The position numbers and the translations under genes were made by a program. Positions 24,001 to 35,384 of a stretch of DNA of 64,000 nt are shown in pieces. The notes below the pieces were generated by a model. The model made no database searches and was not told the DNA's origin. It worked only from the letters and a program-made list of their open reading frames with translations. The number at the start of each line of letters is the position of its first letter. Position 1 is the first letter of the stretch. Where the stretch lies: the NCBI GenBank assembly GCA_032622095.1, contig CP136067.1:136403990-136467989 (forward strand), in the 5' to 3' direction. The stretch comes from Siphonodentalium dalli (Eukaryota; Mollusca; Scaphopoda; Gadilida; Siphonodentaliidae).

Positions 24001-26885
24001 ATATAAAGTCGTTTGGCCATTATGTGAGGTCGCCTCGTCATGCTATAAAGTGGTTTGGCCAGTATGTGAGGTCGCCTCGTCATTATATAAAGTCGTGTGG
24101 CCAGTATGTGAGGTCATCTCGTCATGATATAAAGTCTTTTGGCCAGTATGTGAGGTCGTCTCGTCATGATATAAAGTCGTTTGGCCATTATGTGAGGTCG
24201 CCTCGTCATGCTATAAAGTCGTTTGGATAGCATGTGAGGTCGTCTCGTCGTGATATAAAGTCGTCTGGCCAGTATGTGAGGTCGCCTCGTCATGATATAA
24301 AGTCGTTTGGATAGCATGTGAGGTCGTCTCGTCGTGATATAAAGTCGTCTGGCCAGTATGTGAGGTCGCCTCGTCATGATATAAAGTCGTTTGGTCATTA
24401 TGTGAGGTCGTCTCGTCATGATATAAAGTGGTTTGGCCATTATGTGAGGTCGCCTCGTCATGATATAAAGTCGTTTGGCCATTATGTGAGGTCGCCTCGT
24501 CATCATATTAAGTCGTTTGGCCAATATGTGAGGTCATCTCGTCATGATATAAAGTCGTTTGGCCAGTATGTGAGTTCATCTCGTCATGATATAAAGTCGT
24601 TTGGCCAGTATGTGAGGTCGTCTCGTCAGGATATAAAGTCGTTTGGCCATTATGTGAGGTCGCCTCGTCATGCTATAAAGTCGTTTGGCTAGCATGTGAG
24701 GTCGTCTCGTCGTGATATAAAGTGGTTTGGCCATTATGTGAGATCGCCTCGTCATGATATAAAGTCGTTTGGCCAGTATGTGAGGTCGTCTCGTCATTAT
24801 ATAAAGTCGTTTGGCCAGAATGTGAGGTCGCCTCGTCATGATATAAAGTCGTTTGGCCAGTATGTGAGGTCATCTCGTCATGATATAACGTCGTTTGGCC
24901 AGTGTGGGAGGTCGCCTCGTCATGATATAAAGTCGTTTGGCCAGTATGTGAGGTCGTCTCGTCATGATATAAAGTGGTTTGGCCATTATGTGAGGTCATC
25001 TCGTCATGATATAAAGTCGTTTGGCCAGTATGTGAGGTCGTCTCGTCATTATATAAAGTCGTTTGGCCATTATGTGAGGTCGCCACGTCATGATATAAAG
25101 TCGTTTGGCCATTATGTGAGGTCGCCTCGTCATGATATATAGTCGTTTGGCCAGTATGTGAGGTCATCTCGTCATGATATAAAGTCGTTTGGCCATTATG
25201 TGAGGTCGTCTCGTCATGATATAAAGTCGTTTGGCCAGTACGTGAGATCGTCTCGTCATGATATAAAGTCGTTTGGCCATTACGTGAGGTCGCCTCGTCA
25301 TGATATAAAGTCGTTTGGCCATTATGTGAGGTCGTCGCGTCATCATATAAAGTCGTTTGGCCATTATGTGAGGTCGCCTCGTCATGATATAAAGTCGTTT
25401 GGCCAGTATGTTAGGTCATCTCGTCATGATATAAAGTCGTTTGGCCAGTATGTGAGGTCATCTAGTCATGATATAAAGTCGTTTGGCCATTATGTGAGGT
25501 CGCCTCGTCGTGATATAAAGTCGTTTGGCCAGTACGTGAGATCGTCTCGTCATGATATAAAGTCGTTTGGCCAGTATGTGAGGTCGTCTTGTCATGATAT
25601 AAAGTCGTTTGGCCATTATGTGAGGTCGCCTCGTCATGATATAAAGTCGTTTGGCCAGTATGTGAGGTCATCTCGTCATGATATATGGTCGTGTGGCCAT
25701 TATGTGAGGTCGTCTGGTCATGATATAAAGTCCATTGGAAATTATGTGAGGTCGTATCGTCATGATATAAAGTCGTTGGCCATCATGTGAGGTCGCCTCG
25801 TCATGATATAAATGTCGTGTGGCCATTATGTGAGGTCGTCTCGTCATGATATGAAGTCGTTTGGCCATTATATGAGGTCGTCGCGTCATCATATAAAGTC
25901 GTTTGGCCCGTACGTGAGGTCGTCTCGTCATGATATAAAGTCGTGTGGCCATTATGTGAGGTCGCCTCGTCATGATATAAAGGCGTTTGGCCATTATGTG
26001 AGGTCGTCGCGTCATCATATAAAGTCGTGTCGCCAGTACGTGAGGTCGACTCGTCATGATATAAAGTCGTGTGGCCATTATGTGAGGTCGCCTTGTCATG
26101 ATATAAAGGCGTTTGGCCATTATGTGAGGTCGCCTCGTCATCATGATATAAAGTCGTGTGGCCATTATGTGAGGTGGTCTCGTCATGATATAAAGTCATT
26201 TGGCTATTATGTGAGGTCGCCTCGTCATGATATAAAGTCGTGTGGCCATTATGTGAGGTCGCCTCGTCATGATATAAAGGCGTTTGGCCATTATGTGAGG
26301 TCGTCTCGTCATCATGATATAAAGTCGTGTGGCCATTATTTTAGGTCGTCTCGTCATGATATAAAGTCGTTTGGTCATTATGTGAGGTCGTCTCGTCATG
26401 ATATAAAGTCTTGTGGCCATTATGTGAGGTCGTCTCGTCATGATATAAAGTCTTGTGGCCATTATGTGAGGTCGTATCGTCATGATATAAAGTCGTTGGC
26501 CATCATGTGAGGTCGCCTCGTCATGATATAAAGTCGTGTGGCCATTATGTGAGGTCGTATCGTCATGATATAAAGTCGTCTGGCCAGTATGTGAGGTCAT
26601 CTCGTCATGATATAAAGTCGTTTGGCCAGTATGTGAGGTCGCCTCGTCATGATATAAAGTCGTTTGGCCAGTATGTGAGGTCGTCTCGTCATTATATAAA
26701 GTCGTTTGGCCATTATGTGAGGTCGCCTCGTCATCATATAAAGTCGTTTGGCCATTATGTGAGGTCGCCTCGTCATCATATTAAGTCGTTTGGCCATTAC
26801 GTGAGGTCGTCTCGTCGTCATATAAAGTCGTTTCGCCATTATGTGAAGTCGCCGCGTCATGATATAAAGTCGTTTCGCCATTACC
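18045..26885. repeat. 8.8 kb minisatellite of 42 bp units (~210 copies)
   Basis: The unit runs ATTATGTGAGGTCGTCTCGT, then CATGATATAAAGTCGTTTGG, then CC. Common variants are AGTATG for ATTATG, GCCTCGT for GTCTCGT, CATTAT for CATGAT, AGTGG for AGTCG and TGTGG for TTTGG. Because 42 is a multiple of three, long frames stay open on both strands at once, up to 814 codons on plus and 580 on minus. Variation falls on all codon positions and often changes the residue, so there is no sign of selection on a protein. Higher-order copies exist: a block with ATCATCATGATAAAAAGTCG recurs exactly 504 bp (12 units) apart at 18362 and 18866, and a block with CGTCATAAAATAAAGTCG recurs 294 bp (7 units) apart near 21810 and 22104. 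It lies upstream of gene 2, beginning ~740 bp from its ATG. Confidence 0.95.
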
Positions 26886-27122
26886 CCCCAACCCACCTTG
26901 CCCATTGTAAATCGTTCTAGATTCATATTGAAAACCAAAACAATGGAGCGAGTGGATAGTGCCCACATTACCAAGTCCCTGTATACAGGACTATGTATAT
27001 ATGCCCACAAACATATACGTATTTTGTCCAGGCCCACCGGTGATTTTTAAATATTTTAAAATTAATTTTTTGTCCCAAATATTTGCGGGCATTTTTACTC
27101 GAAATTCTACATTACAAGAGAT

Positions 27123-27261
27123 GACCTGCAGGTCGGTTGGGGTCATTGTTTTTTTCCGGAAGAGTAATTAAACAACGTTCGTGTGAATCCTTCGGGATTC
27201 ACACACTTTGTTTCATTACACTTCCGGTAAAAATCCAATGAACCCAACCGACCTGCAGGTC
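27123..27261. mobile_element. 139 bp hairpin MITE with GACCTGCAGGTC ends
   Basis: The ends GACCTGCAGGTCGGTTGGG and its inverse CCCAACCGACCTGCAGGTC frame arms with TTTCCGGAAG / CTTCCGGTAAA. The centre is GTGTGAATCC-TTCG-GGATTCACAC. The whole element can fold into one imperfect hairpin. No coding capacity. Confidence 0.75.
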
Positions 27262-28159
27262 CTTTCTTATTCATCCATCAATCTTGTGATATAAGCGAAA
27301 TATTCGTGTTTTATCGCTCGATCGGGGGACAAATACTACTAATATGGTAACATTTTATTAATATTAGCTTATCTGCGCACATTATCAACATAACACGCCT
27401 AGTGTTATGCACCATTCATTTTCACTTCTTTAAACATACACGTAAATGACGCTTATGGCTGCGGACACACACATACCACAGTAGCTATGGCATATAGTAG
27501 GTGTGACAATTTATTACGGTGGAGTTTGGTGACAATTGGTCGACACAATTAAAATGCCATAGCTAACCATGTCGCCCGCTGCATATTCGCACAATGAGTC
27601 TTCCAAAGTTTGTTGTAATCAGCCTTTTTCTTGTTTTGGTCCTTGTATATAATAGGGTTCGCTTTGTTTATTCCAGATACTTTCTCTCAGCTGTATTTAC
27701 CCAAACAGTTCCGACACAGCTTCATCGGCCCACATGATAATTGTAGCGGAATTTTGCGTTGAACTAAACGTCGCAAAATAAAAAACGCAATTGGGGAACT
27801 GTCTTAATACGCATGAAATTAATATAAGTAGATAAACATGCATTGAAATAATATCAATAAAACAAACTACGTGCATGATATATGAGTGATATATTGCCAC
27901 GGTCAAACACGATTCTGGACGATCGATCGTGCAGTTATATATATCGTATAGAATACAATGTAGCAAAACGTAATTACATGTCGAAGAGATCAACCTTGGT
28001 GAAACGCAATAGGTTAATTGATCCAGTCGACTCATTGTGCGGAAATTCAGCGGGCAACATGGCTAGCGATGACACAGAATTATGACGACCAATTGTTACC
28101 AAACTCCACCATAATATATTGTCACACCTACTATGCCATCGCTAATGTGGTAAGTATGT
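27262..28159. other. No gene recognised
   Basis: AT-rich sequence. The segment near 27490-27560 (TAGTAGGTGTGACAATTTAT, TTGGTGACAATTGG) reappears inverted near 28100-28135, so 27490-28135 may be a long-TIR element with unrecognised interior. No domain seen in its short frames. Confidence 0.4.
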
Positions 28160-28660
28160 CCCCTGGTCAAGTGGTCCTACTAATATACTATGATGCTGGT
28201 GGTCCTGCTGAATTGCTATGATGCGGGTAGGGCAAACTGATGCCGTTACGAAAACGTACCGTTATTGTTGTCATTTTCGCGGTGTTTGGCTAATCCGAGC
28301 GATTTGAGAAAAAGCTAGTGTGTATGAAACATTCAAGAACATATATATTTTTGAAAAATATAATAATGCCTGCGCTGGTGATTCTAAAACGACGTGAATA
28401 TCCATCTTGATTATAGTCGATTTTCAACAGCTAATACAACCAGTATTAAATATATTTCGCAATAAATATGTTTTTGAATGTTTGATACGCATAATGGCTT
28501 TTCCTGGATTTGTTCAGTTCATCAGAACACTGCGAAAAAGACATATTAAAAACACAACGGTACTTTTTGTTAACAGCACCAGTTTGCCCTAACAGCAGAA
28601 TAGCAATTCATCAGGACCCAACCGCATCATAGCACATTAGCAGGATCAATTGACGATGGG
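28160..28660. mobile_element. ~500 bp TIR MITE (CCCCTGGTCAAGTGGTCC family), copy 1
   Basis: It opens CCCCTGGTCAAGTGGTCCTA and has TGATGCTGGTGGTCCTGCTG and AGGGCAAACTGATGCCGTTA inside. Its right end carries the same motifs inverted and more decayed (GTTTGCCCTAACAGCAG, ATTAGCAGGATCAATTGACG). The middle matches copy 2 at 36276-36460. Non-coding. Confidence 0.75.
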
Positions 28661-29900
28661 TGGTACTGTCGTAATGTAGTTTGGGGGAAGCGATATATGA
28701 TTTAATGAACATATTGTTTTGTTTTGTTTTTTGCACAATGGTATTGGCTATCTGCATTGGGAGACAACATCGTTGTCGTGGTACGTGTGTCCGCAGAGAA
28801 TCGCGATCGATTTATGGTATGGGGCTCTTTCAGAAAACACAGGTGCGCGGATAGCAGCCCGCACGTTTTTGACACATTCCAGCTTAATTAATTTCCATTG
28901 ACCGACACTTTGAATGCATTAAGTCCCTCTAAACTAGTTTGTTTAATTAGACCATAGGATTCAACAATACAATGGATAAATATATATCTGAGAAAACAAA
29001 CAATTATTTGAAAGTTTGAGAACATTTTCTCAGTAACACGTTAGCGCTGCATGAGACAAATAGCCCTATCGTGACATTTTACAGTTATATCCTCCGCTGA
29101 CCCTAGTTGTACATGCAGATGCGTCTGGAATGTTAACGCCAACGTGCGTTGTTCCCATATATGGTGAGAAAATAAAGGAAGTTGTAAATAAATGTTTTTA
29201 TCGATACATAAAACGTAACAAGACTAAACAAACAAAGTTGAAAAATAATCGATTTAGAAAAGTTATAACATAACGAAATGCTACTACTTTCAATAGAATA
29301 TCTTTATTTCACATCTATATGTTAGAGAGTTTTTGCACGACCACAAGTACGATACTGAGGATCTCTAATGAGTCGCAATTCTATACGAAATTTATTAACC
29401 AAGCGCATTAAATTCGATTCGAGCCCAGCAATAGCGAGACTCGAATCGAATTTAGTGGACGAGGTTAAAACAATTCGTATATAATTTTGACGAAATTGAG
29501 ATCCATTTTATCACATGATCACATTTTAGCAAGGAAAAACGATATCGAAACGGCTCAGTTAAACAAAATAAATACTGATTTCCTTATCACAACCACAGTA
29601 AAGTAAAGTAAAGACACCTTCAAGAAAAAATATGGTTCCATTTTAAATGTGTTTTTTTTCATGTTGACAACATTGTTCACCCACTCTGTGCATCCAGTCA
29701 ACACTAAATAACCCAACACAAATATATACATATATATGATAAAATATATTTACTATATAAAATATCTAACTACATGTATGTTCACACTATAGGCACGTGC
29801 ATGTAACACATATATATATGAATTAGATCATGCCATGAATTTATACTCTGGTTAAGATAGATAAGATAAATTTTATTTAAAAGTCGGAGGTATTTATATA
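28661..29900. other. No gene recognised
   Basis: AT-rich intergenic sequence between the two genes. A small palindrome near 29406-29452 is built on AATTCGATTCGAG / CTCGAATCGAATT. No open frame has a known domain. Confidence 0.4.
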
Positions 29901-29901
29901 G

Positions 29902-29984
29902 AATACACCCATAGTAGCCGAGAATAACAAATTTTCACCACGAGTGGTGAATTGTTTTTAATTCTCGGCTACTATGGGTGTATT
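29902..29984. repeat. 83 bp near-perfect palindrome
   Basis: AATACACCCATAGTAGCCGA and its inverse TCGGCTACTATGGGTGTATT flank ACCACGAGTGGT. Related half-sites (CTACTATGGGTATAA, TATACCCACAGTAGG) recur at 30570-30720. It can form a cruciform or a hairpin RNA. Confidence 0.8.
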
Positions 29985-32900
29985 TTGTTTATACCATAAT
30001 TATTATTCTTCGGTCGCTTCGTAAATGTATTGCTACTGAGCTACTCTGTGGTGACTGTTAACATGTATGTGCACCGAGTGACCCAAATATGTTAAGCTAT
30101 CATGAATGTGGGTCACGCGTAGTAATACATATTTCTAGGAAATTCGGTGATCCGCCACTTTCTTGGGCATCAGTCAGCTGATGTGAACACACATTCAGAT
30201 TTCCCACATTGCAGATACCATTAACAATCTATACGTTGTAGTAAAAATATAAGCCGTCGTTCGCTTTAAACACGGAAAGGCAGACGAACACGTGCGTTTG
30301 TTTTGTTTACATTTTCAACAGCTATCGCCGACCTGTATAAAACGTGTACTTTGTCGGTGTATGCACCTAGCATAAAACATCTTTAAACTAACTTCAATAT
30401 GTCATTTTTTGACAAGTAAACCCAGTAAATGCAATTGGACAGTATATATATGTGTGTTTAGACCACTTATCGCATTTCAGTGTGTTTTGAGTCGGAAAAA
30501 TTGTGTTATTTACTTCGCGAAGCTAAATTTCGACAGCGAGGTCACCAGAGGTCAAATGACGGGTCGTTCTACTATGGGTATAAACTTTTAACACATAAAG
30601 TACCGTTGAAACATTTACACAACAGTATAAATTTATACCAATAGTAGGAATCGTTATACCCACAGTAGGGTGTAAAGATGAAATTTACAAAACAGGTGTT
30701 ATACACACAGTAGCATAGCCAGTTATGGTATAAAAAACATATTACAAGCGCTACGAGATTCATGGCATGATCTAATATATGAATATGAATACATATAACT
30801 CATATGGATATCTTAGCTATGATAACCCTTTCTATACTAAATTGATTCTCCCATTCAATTATAAATTTAGACATTTGACCAGTCTATTATTCATTTAGAG
30901 GGGTGTCCATGTAGTAAAAGAAGATGGCAGAGAGAAACACAGATAATACACTAGCACATTGATTCATATTAATTGGTGGGAAATGATCAGATAATAAGCA
31001 CAACAGTGTTGAACTTAATTATTATCTGAACAGTTCCTAAGGGAACTACTTGTCGATGATTATATAGTATAGAAAGGGCAGGGACGTGGCGACAGGGTGA
31101 TGGTGGTGGTGGTGTGTGTGTGTGGGGGGGGGGGGGGGGGTCACACCAAGTTTGGTCAAAATTTTCAATAGTTTGAAATTTAATATCTGACACGGTATTA
31201 GTTGTAAATTTCACACCAACAATAGGTTGAATTTTCAGCCAAATTTCTCTCTCAACAATATCGCAGCGAATGAACAGTCTTCCAACAAAACTCGTTGTGC
31301 AATCTTTTGCGCCAGCTTTGTTATTCAATAATATTACTAATATATGCCTCTCTAAATGATAATAACAGGATGACTTAATCGGTCCATCGTAACAACATTT
31401 AAACTAGTTGAATGCTAATTGAGTTGCTTATCGTGTGCCGTCATGATTAATCATTATCCTAGACAAAATATATGTACATGTATGATAGCGAATTAGTGCG
31501 ACACTGAGTTTGAATAATTTGCGTGAAATATGATTTTGGATTATCCCTCTTTTATCAAATTCACAAAACGGTAAAGGTCATATACCACTAGTATAGTGGT
31601 ATACCACTATAATCGTGGAATTCAGGATGTGTCTGACCTGTTATATACACATATCATGTTTATTTTGTAATGGTTATTATATACATAAATACAAATCAAT
31701 ACAAACAAAATCAATACTCGCCTTTGTTACATAATTTTGTATCGGTCACGTATCATTACATATATATTTTTAAACAAAACAATCACAAAAGGTTACACAT
31801 CATGTGCTGACATACCCCAGGGTGCCAAACTGAATCATGGGCAGGACGGAAACCAAATTAAAAATAAACAAAGATGACTAACTCTAGAACGAAAATGAAA
31901 CTGTAAAATATATTTGTTTCAAAAGTTCAGTCCATATGTCCATGATATAATATCTGAAGATCATGAGAGGAGACTTAATGTTGCTTGATTTGCGAAATTT
32001 AATGATTATTTTCAATTAGAGAGACAACTACCGATATTTAAAATAAGTTTCTATATTTGAGAATGTTCATGTCATGCCTGTTGATCAATGCAAAATTGGG
32101 GTTCTGGGTCAATGGGTCATAACAAAGTTATAGTTGACTACCATATCTCTTAACACTATGGCCTATAATTCCAGTTGATTGCTCCCTGCTTGAGTGGACC
32201 ACATTACATAACAACATTTGTTTTCATTGGGCTGGACTATTGGTGACTGCTTAATTCTTCATTATAATATATCGGGGTATGATGCTATATAATGCAATGA
32301 AAAATCTAACTCAGCATTATAATACAAATTAAGACTCCTTTCACAGAGCCACAGCAATACGCTATTTTGTGATTGGAGTGTTGTGTGATATTATTAATTG
32401 TTCTGGGCAGTTCTTGGAACCGAAAGGGACAAAAAGAAAATAATATGTTCAACATTTAAAATGTATAAAACTGTATTGTTTTAATCGTCTCTTAATAATT
32501 GCTCAGATTCTATATACAATGAAGATGATATGTGAAATTCACGATTTTTCGCCAGATAGATCCAGATATATACTTTGTTGAAATCTCTTGCCATTTCTGG
32601 CTGGATTTATGCAAAACGTGTGTCTCCCCTAAAGGGTACGTTCATATATACGCTGGCAAGTTTGCACGGTATGTTTTTGCGGTCATTTCGTCATAGAAAA
32701 TCACATTGTGCCATAATATGAAACGGAAGTTGTGCACATAGCATACATCTTTACCAAAGCGAAAAGACATGAGAAGTAACATTTATCTAGTTCTCACTTT
32801 GTAATATTGCTACTGGAATTTGCCTTCAAATACCTGTATGATTTATTCTTGCGAGATAATTGCATGATATTAACAGGAAAATTCCGGTAGCATCGTTACT

Positions 32901-34334
32901 AGTGGGAACTATAGAGATTTTACTTCTCAGGTAGTTAGCTGTGATGGCACAACAGATGCATTTTATGTGCTTGTTTCCGTTCAGATAATGGCACCAAATC
33001 GTTTTTCTTACGACAAAATGTCTGCAAACCATACCGTGCAATCTGTCCAGTGTAAGGTGTGTCGGGTCTTTGTTGTGTATAATTGTGAGGCGAATTGGTC
33101 ACTTGTGAAAGTGATGATGTTGAAATGAGTATAGCTTTTATCTCTGAGCTATACAGATGAATTTCTGTCAATCACCAGACAAGAGAAAAATGGACTTTTC
33201 CAACGGACGGTATAATCCAATCAAACGCATTGCAGTTTATGCTTTCCGCAGGTAAGCTATTCAACATGTCTATACCATGTGATACTATTTGAACCAATCG
33301 TTGAACATCGACATGTGAAGTGCAACTATATTTGGCAGCACCACTTCAAAAGTTTGTGTAACCAGTTTTAACTTATTGATCAAGACCATGCACTCTGTCC
33401 AAACTGACAATACAATTGATGCCTATTAGACTGATACCATGTGTAAACAAACATCTCAATATCTATTGATCTTTATATATCTTGTACTCCACTAAATATC
33501 TGACTAATTTTGTATCAGGGACATGTGCGATTGATCAAATGATTGAGGGTGTCACCCAACCCCCCCCCCCCCCCCCCCCCCCAGAGTCTGAATCCAGAAT
33601 ACCAGTTAATGATGCACAATCCGAATTCACGCTCCAAAATTACTATTTCTTTGGGTTCAGGGGGTATAAAAAAAATACTTGATTCGAGTCGATGAACCCA
33701 CATATCAAAGCTCAGAGTGATCAGATATCGAATTTTTGAAATATATTATATTTCACCACCTGGTATATTTGGCGGCCTGGCAAATATTCTAAAAATGCCG
33801 ACCGACATACCCTTAATATAAAATTGCGTTGAACAAACGAACAAAATGTTGATATATACTTTTAAGGCAATTTTATACTATAGTTAACAGTGGTTGAAAT
33901 TTATTTTTTTTGGTCAAATAATCGATTCTGATAACAAACGACATTTCAAGAAATGGCGTTGCTGTTGTTGTTGTTGGAATTTGATGATATGGGGACAATC
34001 GAATAGGATTGTGTACCTACAGATGGGGGTGAATACAGAATACCATTGAACAGATGGGGGTGAATACTGAATACCATTAATACAACTATGTGATGAAAGA
34101 CACTGTATAGATTTCAGACTTCATTATAAATTATAACATTTATAATCGTCACTTTTCTCAATACTGATATGCCAAACTGTACAGCATTAAGCGAAAAAGT
34201 CCTGATAGCTTCATATTAATTACAGCGCCCGATTAACAGACTGAGACCCAGAAAAATGATTAAAAAGGGCTTAACTTGTTCATTCGAGCAATCAAATACC
34301 AAAAGTTATCGTCAGCAAAGTCGCGTACGAGTCT
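29985..34334. other. Intergenic stretch with scattered repeats, no gene recognised
   Basis: It holds GT/G-rich tracts at 31100-31140, a short end fragment of the Harbinger-like repeat near 32634-32665 (GGGTACGTTCATATATACGC), a poly-C run at 33561-33582, and at 33630-33765 a decayed half of the TTAA MITE found at 41288-41711. Short frames are unsupported. Confidence 0.45.
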
Positions 34335-34340
34335 TTTATT
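34335..34340 (-). terminator. Candidate polyadenylation signal of gene 1
   Basis: The first AATAAA seen on the minus strand after the gene 1 stop lies about 395 nt downstream of it. If used, the 3' UTR would include the entire palindromic MITE at 34391-34643. Inference only. Confidence 0.35.
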
Positions 34341-34390
34341 TGAATGCCGAATATCATTTATGACGGCGGTATGAATCCTGAATGTATGTG

Positions 34391-34643
34391 CAGTAATGCC
34401 CTAAATAATCGACTCCTTAACCACAGCAGAATTATTGGTAATTTTTCAGGATTTAGTCGGAAATATGGCTTGTTGCCATTCATCGGAAAGCTCTCAGTGC
34501 GGAAATATGTCTTGTTGTCATTCACCGGAAAGCTCGCACTGAGAGCTTTCCGATGAATGGCAACAAGCCATATTTCCGACTAAATCCTGAAAAATTACCC
34601 ATAATTCTCCTGTGGTTAAGGGGTCGATTATTTAGGGCATTAC
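34391..34643. mobile_element. 253 bp palindromic MITE in the 3' flank of gene 1
   Basis: The two ends CAGTAATGCCCTAAATAATC and its inverse GATTATTTAGGGCATTACTG begin arms of about 105 bp. Each arm contains TTTAGTCGGAAATATGGCTT and CATTCATCGGAAAGCTC, or their inverse. The arms are nearly identical. It begins 89 bp beyond the gene 1 stop codon. Its 65-70 codon frames are repeat translations. Confidence 0.85.
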
Positions 34644-34732
34644 TGTATGTATGCATCCCATGTCCCGACTAAAATGGCATGAATTCCGCCGGGGAGTGAC
34701 ACCCTCAGGTTGGTACATGCTGTGATTTTGTC

Positions 34733-34931
34733 TCAGCCGAGAATCAAGTTGATAAGAATGGCCCCCACCATCACACAGTATGACATGAAGGTAGTTTTGC
34801 TAGACATAGAAGACACGTAGTCTTTGATTCCTTCACAGTTAGGGTTGATCTCTTTGATGATTTTGTGTACGTCGTCATCCAATTTGCAATCCTTGAACTT
34901 CTTCGCGCAATCAGCTGCTTCTACGTACACC
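34733..34931 (-). CDS. Gene 1, last exon: half cysteine module plus hydrophobic C-terminal tail
   Basis: The acceptor TTCTTCTTACTGATTTCAG ends at 34932. The exon supplies 1 nt, then 65 codons, then TGA. The pattern DCAKKFKDCKLDDDVHKIIK followed by EINPNC aligns directly with the 56.7 kb exon (SCAQHFNVCGLDEKIKEVIM then EFRPDC), with identical cysteine spacing C-x6-C-x16-C. After it come a serine-rich stretch (YVSSMSSKTT) and a hydrophobic tail, CVMVGAILINLILG, ending at the stop. This fits a GPI-anchor signal or a short membrane anchor. The 1-nt entry matches the 2-nt exit of the exon at 40158. One palindromic MITE starts 20 bp from the acceptor and another lies 89 bp past the stop. Confidence 0.8.
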
Positions 34932-34952
34932 CTGAAATCAGTAAGAAGAATG

Positions 34953-35332
34953 CAGTAATGCCCTAAATAATCGACTGCTTAAAAACAACAGAATTATGGG
35001 TAACTTTTCAGGATTTAGTCGGAAATATGGCTTGTTGCCATTCATCGGAAAGCTCTCACTGAGCCATATTTAGTCGGAAATATGGCTTGTGGCCATTCTT
35101 CGGAAAGCTCTCACTGCATGAGCCATATTTAGTCGGAAATATGGCTTGTTGCCATTCTTCGGAAAGCTCTCACTGAGCCATATTTAGTCGGAAATATGGC
35201 TTGTTGCCATTCATCGGATAGCTCTCACTGAGCTTTCCGATGAATGGCAACAAGCCATATTTCAGACTAGATCCTGAAAATTTACCCACAATTCTGCTGT
35301 GGTCAAAGAGTCGATTATTTAGGGCATTGCTG
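34953..35332. mobile_element. Palindromic MITE, expanded copy, abutting the gene 1 last-exon acceptor
   Basis: Same family as 34391-34643. The left arm has internal tandem copies (about three) of a ~55 bp piece with GCCATATTTAGTCGGAAATA. The right arm has the inverse motifs and ends near GGGCATTGCTG. Its edge is 20 bp upstream of the last-exon acceptor, so it supplies the sequence where the branch point would be expected. Confidence 0.8.
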
Positions 35333-35384
35333 TATATTGACCCTGCTCGACAACCCAATGGTTTGAGTGTCCGAATTGTAATCA

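Noticed and set aside
18006-24230. Frames of 614, 814 and 628 codons across the 42 bp array, and several long minus-strand frames, as repetitive proteins
   Set aside because: The unit length is a multiple of three, so any stop-free unit stays open on both strands. Substitutions are mostly nonsynonymous, stops and indels break the frames, and there is no start or splice context.
26597-27037. 146-codon minus frame at the right edge of the 42 bp array
   Set aside because: Two thirds is array translation. The remainder has no recognisable feature.
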